A DNA stretch of 64,000 bases from Neoroseomonas oryzicola (lineage in GTDB: Bacteria; Pseudomonadota; Alphaproteobacteria; Acetobacterales; Acetobacteraceae), in the NCBI RefSeq assembly GCF_012163135.1, contig NZ_JAAVUP010000006.1, positions 62,001 through 126,000 on the forward strand, read 5' to 3'. Under the pieces are notes generated by a model that saw only the letters and a list, made by a program, of their open reading frames with translations, did not search any database and was not told where the DNA came from. A program made the position numbers and the translations under genes. Shown here in pieces: positions 61,578 to 64,000 of this stretch (position 1 is its first letter; every line of letters begins with the position of its first letter).

Positions 61578-63430
61578 TGCGCCGATCCTCCATCCGGGCG
61601 CTCGCGGTGCCGGGCGTGCTTGTCCTGTTAGTGGTGCTCGTCGCGTTGGCGGCGCCGATCCTGCCGCTCGCCGATCCGGTCCGGCAGGACGTGGCGAACC
61701 GCCTGTCCGGGCCCTCCGCGGGGCATTGGCTCGGGCAGGACGAATACGGGCGCGACGTGCTGTCACGCATCATCTGGGGCGCGCGGGTCTCGCTGACCGT
61801 CGCCGCCGTCGCGGCGGCGCTCGCCGCGATCGTCGGCACGCTGCTCGGCATCCTCGGCGGCTATTTCCGCGGCCTGGTGGAACTCGTCACGGTGCGCGTC
61901 GCGGAGATCGTCCTCTGCTTCCCGCCGCTGCTGCTGGCGCTGCTGGTCGTCACGCTGCTCGGCCCCGGTGCCGGCACGCTGGTCTTTTCGCTCGCCATCC
62001 TCTTCGCCCCCGGCTTCGCCCGCGTGGCGTACGCCGAAACGCTCTCCGCCCGCGCCCTCGACTACGTCACGGCGCAGCAGGCGCTCGGCGCGCGCACGCG
62101 GCGCATCCTGTTCCTCACCCTGCTGCCGAACATCGCGCCGCCGCTGATCGTGCAGTTCTCGCTCACCGTCGCGGCCGCGATGGTGCTGGAAAGCGGCCTG
62201 TCCTTCCTCGGCCTCGGCGTCGTGCCGCCCTCGCCCTCCTGGGGCCTGATGATCCGCGGCGCGCGGGCGAGCATGGAACAGGCGCCGCTCCTGCTCTTCT
62301 GGCCCTGCCTAGCACTGACCGGCACGGTGCTGGTGCTGAACCTGCTGTGCGACCGGCTGCGGGATGTGCTGGACCCGCGCGGCAAGGCCGCGGGTCGGCC
62401 CGGCTTCCTCGGCCGCCTCATCGCCCTGCCGCCGGCGCCCGCGCCGCGCCAGGCGCCGGGCCTGCTCACCGTGGACGGCCTCACCCTCTCCGTCCCCGGC
62501 CCCAAGGGCCCGATCGAGGTCGTGCGCGACGTCGGCTTCACGCTGGCGCCGGGCGAGACGCTCGCCATCGTCGGCGAAAGCGGCTCCGGCAAGACGCTGA
62601 CCGGCCTCACGGTGATGGGCCTGCTGCCCGCCGCGGTGAAGCCGGTCGCCGGCAGCATCCTCTTCACCGGCCGCGACGGGCGCGTGCGCGACCTGCTGCG
62701 CCTGCCGGAGCCCGAGATGCGCAGCCTGCGTGGCCGCGACCTCGCGATGATCTTCCAGGATCCGTCCAGCAGCCTGAACCCGCTGCTGCGCATCGGCTCG
62801 CAACTGGCCGAGACGCTGCGCGCACATGGCGTGCGCAACGGCGTGCGGGACCGCGTCATCGGCCTGCTCCGCCAGGTCGGCCTGCCCGACCCCGAACGCG
62901 CCGCCGACGCCTATCCGCACGAGATCTCCGGCGGCCAGCGCCAGCGCGTGATGATCGCCGCCGCCATCGCCAACGGCCCGCGCCTGCTGCTCGCCGACGA
63001 ACCGACCACCGCCCTCGACGTCACGGTGCAGGCGCAGATCCTCGCCCTGCTCGCCGATCTCAAGCGCGCCGAGGGCGGCATGGGCATGGCTTTCGTCACC
63101 CACAACCTCGCCGTCGTGGGCGAGATCGCCGACCGCGTGCTGGTGATGTACGCCGGCGAGGTGGTCGAGGAAGGCCCCGTCGCGGACGTCTTCGCCGCCC
63201 CGCGCCACCCCTACACGGCGGCCCTCATCGCCTCCATGCCAGAAGGCGATGCCGAACGCCTCACCGCCATTCCCGGTGCCGTGCCCCAGCCCTGGGCCAT
63301 GCCGGCCGGCTGCCGCTTCGCCCCTCGTTGCACCCTTGCCGCCGAGGCCTGCCGCGCCACGGCGCCGGCGCTGACCGAGGTCGCACCCGGCCGGTCCTCC
63401 CGCTGCCTCCGGTGGAAGGAGGTCGCATGA
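61577..63430 (+). CDS. Fused ABC permease-ATPase (DppC-DppD type)
   Basis: This single 617-residue protein joins a DppC-class permease (about 1-275; [21 protein letters not shown] loop [20 protein letters not shown]) to a DppD-class ATPase. The ATPase half has Walker A GESGSGKT at 333-340, [10 protein letters not shown], signature EISGGQRQR near 448, Walker [13 protein letters not shown] and H-loop THNLAVV. A C-terminal [14 protein letters not shown] motif follows. A short Pro/Ala linker (about 276-295) separates the halves, with no stop or frameshift in between. Such fusions are known but are uncommon compared with separate subunits. It overlaps both neighbours. Confidence 0.93.
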   Translation: MRRSSIRALAVPGVLVLLVVLVALAAPILPLADPVRQDVANRLSGPSAGHWLGQDEYGRDVLSRIIWGARVSLTVAAVAAALAAIVGTLLGILGGYFRGLVELVTVRVAEIVLCFPPLLLALLVVTLLGPGAGTLVFSLAILFAPGFARVAYAETLSARALDYVTAQQALGARTRRILFLTLLPNIAPPLIVQFSLTVAAAMVLESGLSFLGLGVVPPSPSWGLMIRGARASMEQAPLLLFWPCLALTGTVLVLNLLCDRLRDVLDPRGKAAGRPGFLGRLIALPPAPAPRQAPGLLTVDGLTLSVPGPKGPIEVVRDVGFTLAPGETLAIVGESGSGKTLTGLTVMGLLPAAVKPVAGSILFTGRDGRVRDLLRLPEPEMRSLRGRDLAMIFQDPSSSLNPLLRIGSQLAETLRAHGVRNGVRDRVIGLLRQVGLPDPERAADAYPHEISGGQRQRVMIAAAIANGPRLLLADEPTTALDVTVQAQILALLADLKRAEGGMGMAFVTHNLAVVGEIADRVLVMYAGEVVEEGPVADVFAAPRHPYTAALIASMPEGDAERLTAIPGAVPQPWAMPAGCRFAPRCTLAAEACRATAPALTEVAPGRSSRCLRWKEVA

Positions 63431-64000
63431 ACGCGCCACAGGACGCCCTCGTCCGCGGCGAGGGCATCACCCGCGCCTTCCATCGCCGCGGCGGGTTGTT
63501 CTCGCGCGGCACGCCGATGCTGGCGCTGCGCGGTGTCGATATCGCGGTGAAGCGCGGCGAGGCGGTCGGCGTCGTCGGTGAATCCGGCTGCGGCAAGAGC
63601 ACCCTCGGCCGCGTGATGCTGCGCCTGTTGCCCCCGACGGACGGCCGCGTGCTGTTCGAGGGCGAGGATCTCGCGACCCTTCCCGCCGCCAGGCTGCGCG
63701 CGCTACGCCGGCGGATGCAACTCGTCTTCCAGGATCCCTATGGCAGCCTCGATCCGCGCCGCACCGTCGGCGCGCAGATCGCCGACGGCATGGTGATCCA
63801 CGGCCTCGCGACCGGCGCCGAAGCCGCCGAGCGCGTCCCCGCGCTGCTGCGCCAGGTCGGCCTCGATCCCGACCATGCGAAGCGCCTGCCGCATGAATTC
63901 TCCGGCGGGCAGCGCCAGCGAATCGCCGTTGCGCGCGCGCTCTCGACGCAGCCCGATTTCATCGTCGCGGACGAACCGGTCTCCGCACTCGACGTCTCGA
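63427..64000 (+). CDS. Dipeptide/oligopeptide-type ABC transporter ATPase (DppF/OppF class), cut by window edge
   Basis: The first 191 codons of an ATPase are present: Walker A GESGCGKS at 51-58, [10 protein letters not shown], signature EFSGGQRQR and Walker [15 protein letters not shown] right at the edge. The H-loop and C-terminal extension lie outside the window. It is the second ATPase of the HyuAB-linked importer and overlaps the fused permease-ATPase gene by 4 bp (ATGA). Confidence 0.92.
   Translation, partial: MNAPQDALVRGEGITRAFHRRGGLFSRGTPMLALRGVDIAVKRGEAVGVVGESGCGKSTLGRVMLRLLPPTDGRVLFEGEDLATLPAARLRALRRRMQLVFQDPYGSLDPRRTVGAQIADGMVIHGLATGAEAAERVPALLRQVGLDPDHAKRLPHEFSGGQRQRIAVARALSTQPDFIVADEPVSALDVS

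Noticed and set aside
1..64000. tRNA, rRNA, CRISPR arrays, insertion sequences, integrases or phage genes
   Set aside because: I looked through gaps and gene content and saw no cloverleaf-like segment, regular repeat array, transposase motif or terminal inverted repeats. Gaps are mostly under 200 bp.

Overview
The window is a gene-dense stretch of very GC-rich bacterial chromosome, roughly 70% GC by eye. I read 46 protein genes. One is cut by the left edge and one by the right edge. I found no rRNA, tRNA, CRISPR array, insertion sequence or phage gene. Gene content suggests a soil or plant-associated alphaproteobacterium, most likely Acetobacteraceae (Roseomonas-like). The clues are expanded Bug/TctC solute-binding proteins, many family-5 peptide-type solute-binding proteins, FCD-type GntR regulators, several hydrolase families and no mobile DNA. 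The taxonomy is inference from gene content only.

Layout. 1-1418 holds an edge-truncated HerA-like ATPase. 1544-8484 is a minus-strand unit: GntR regulator, 2-methylisocitrate dehydratase-type aconitase (acnD), prpF isomerase and a penicillin-acylase-family hydrolase. 8579-19180 holds two lone peptide-type binding proteins, two amidase-signature enzymes, a class III aminotransferase, a second GntR regulator and a second penicillin-acylase homologue. 19237-25719 holds a signal-bearing isoaspartyl methyltransferase coupled to a membrane protein with a spermidine-synthase-like domain, then another lone binding protein and a GMC oxidoreductase. 25716-30484 is a LysR regulator divergent from a hydantoinase/oxoprolinase pair. 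30536-36856 is a Bug/SDR/alcohol dehydrogenase/ThDP-enzyme unit with a divergent GntR regulator, followed by an L-idonate-5-dehydrogenase-like gene. 37053-37933 is a His-rich PadR regulator plus a DUF2218 protein.

37940-44673 is an IclR-Bug pair divergent from an acyl-CoA operon (acyl-CoA dehydrogenase, acetyl-CoA hydrolase/transferase, two CaiB/BaiF enzymes). 44642-52887 is a minus-strand run with a complete dipeptide-type ABC transporter, a CocE-type hydrolase and another Bug protein. 53007-54356 is a lone hutF. 54362-64000 is an IclR regulator divergent from a second hydantoinase pair that leads directly into its own ABC importer, in which one permease is fused to one ATPase.

The common theme is import and opening of small nitrogen-containing or carboxylic compounds such as amides, lactams, cyclic imides, N-acyl compounds and CoA-activated acids. 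The region is built from repeated units of regulator, binding protein and hydrolase. Most divergent intergenic gaps carry a visible inverted repeat suited to the adjacent regulator.
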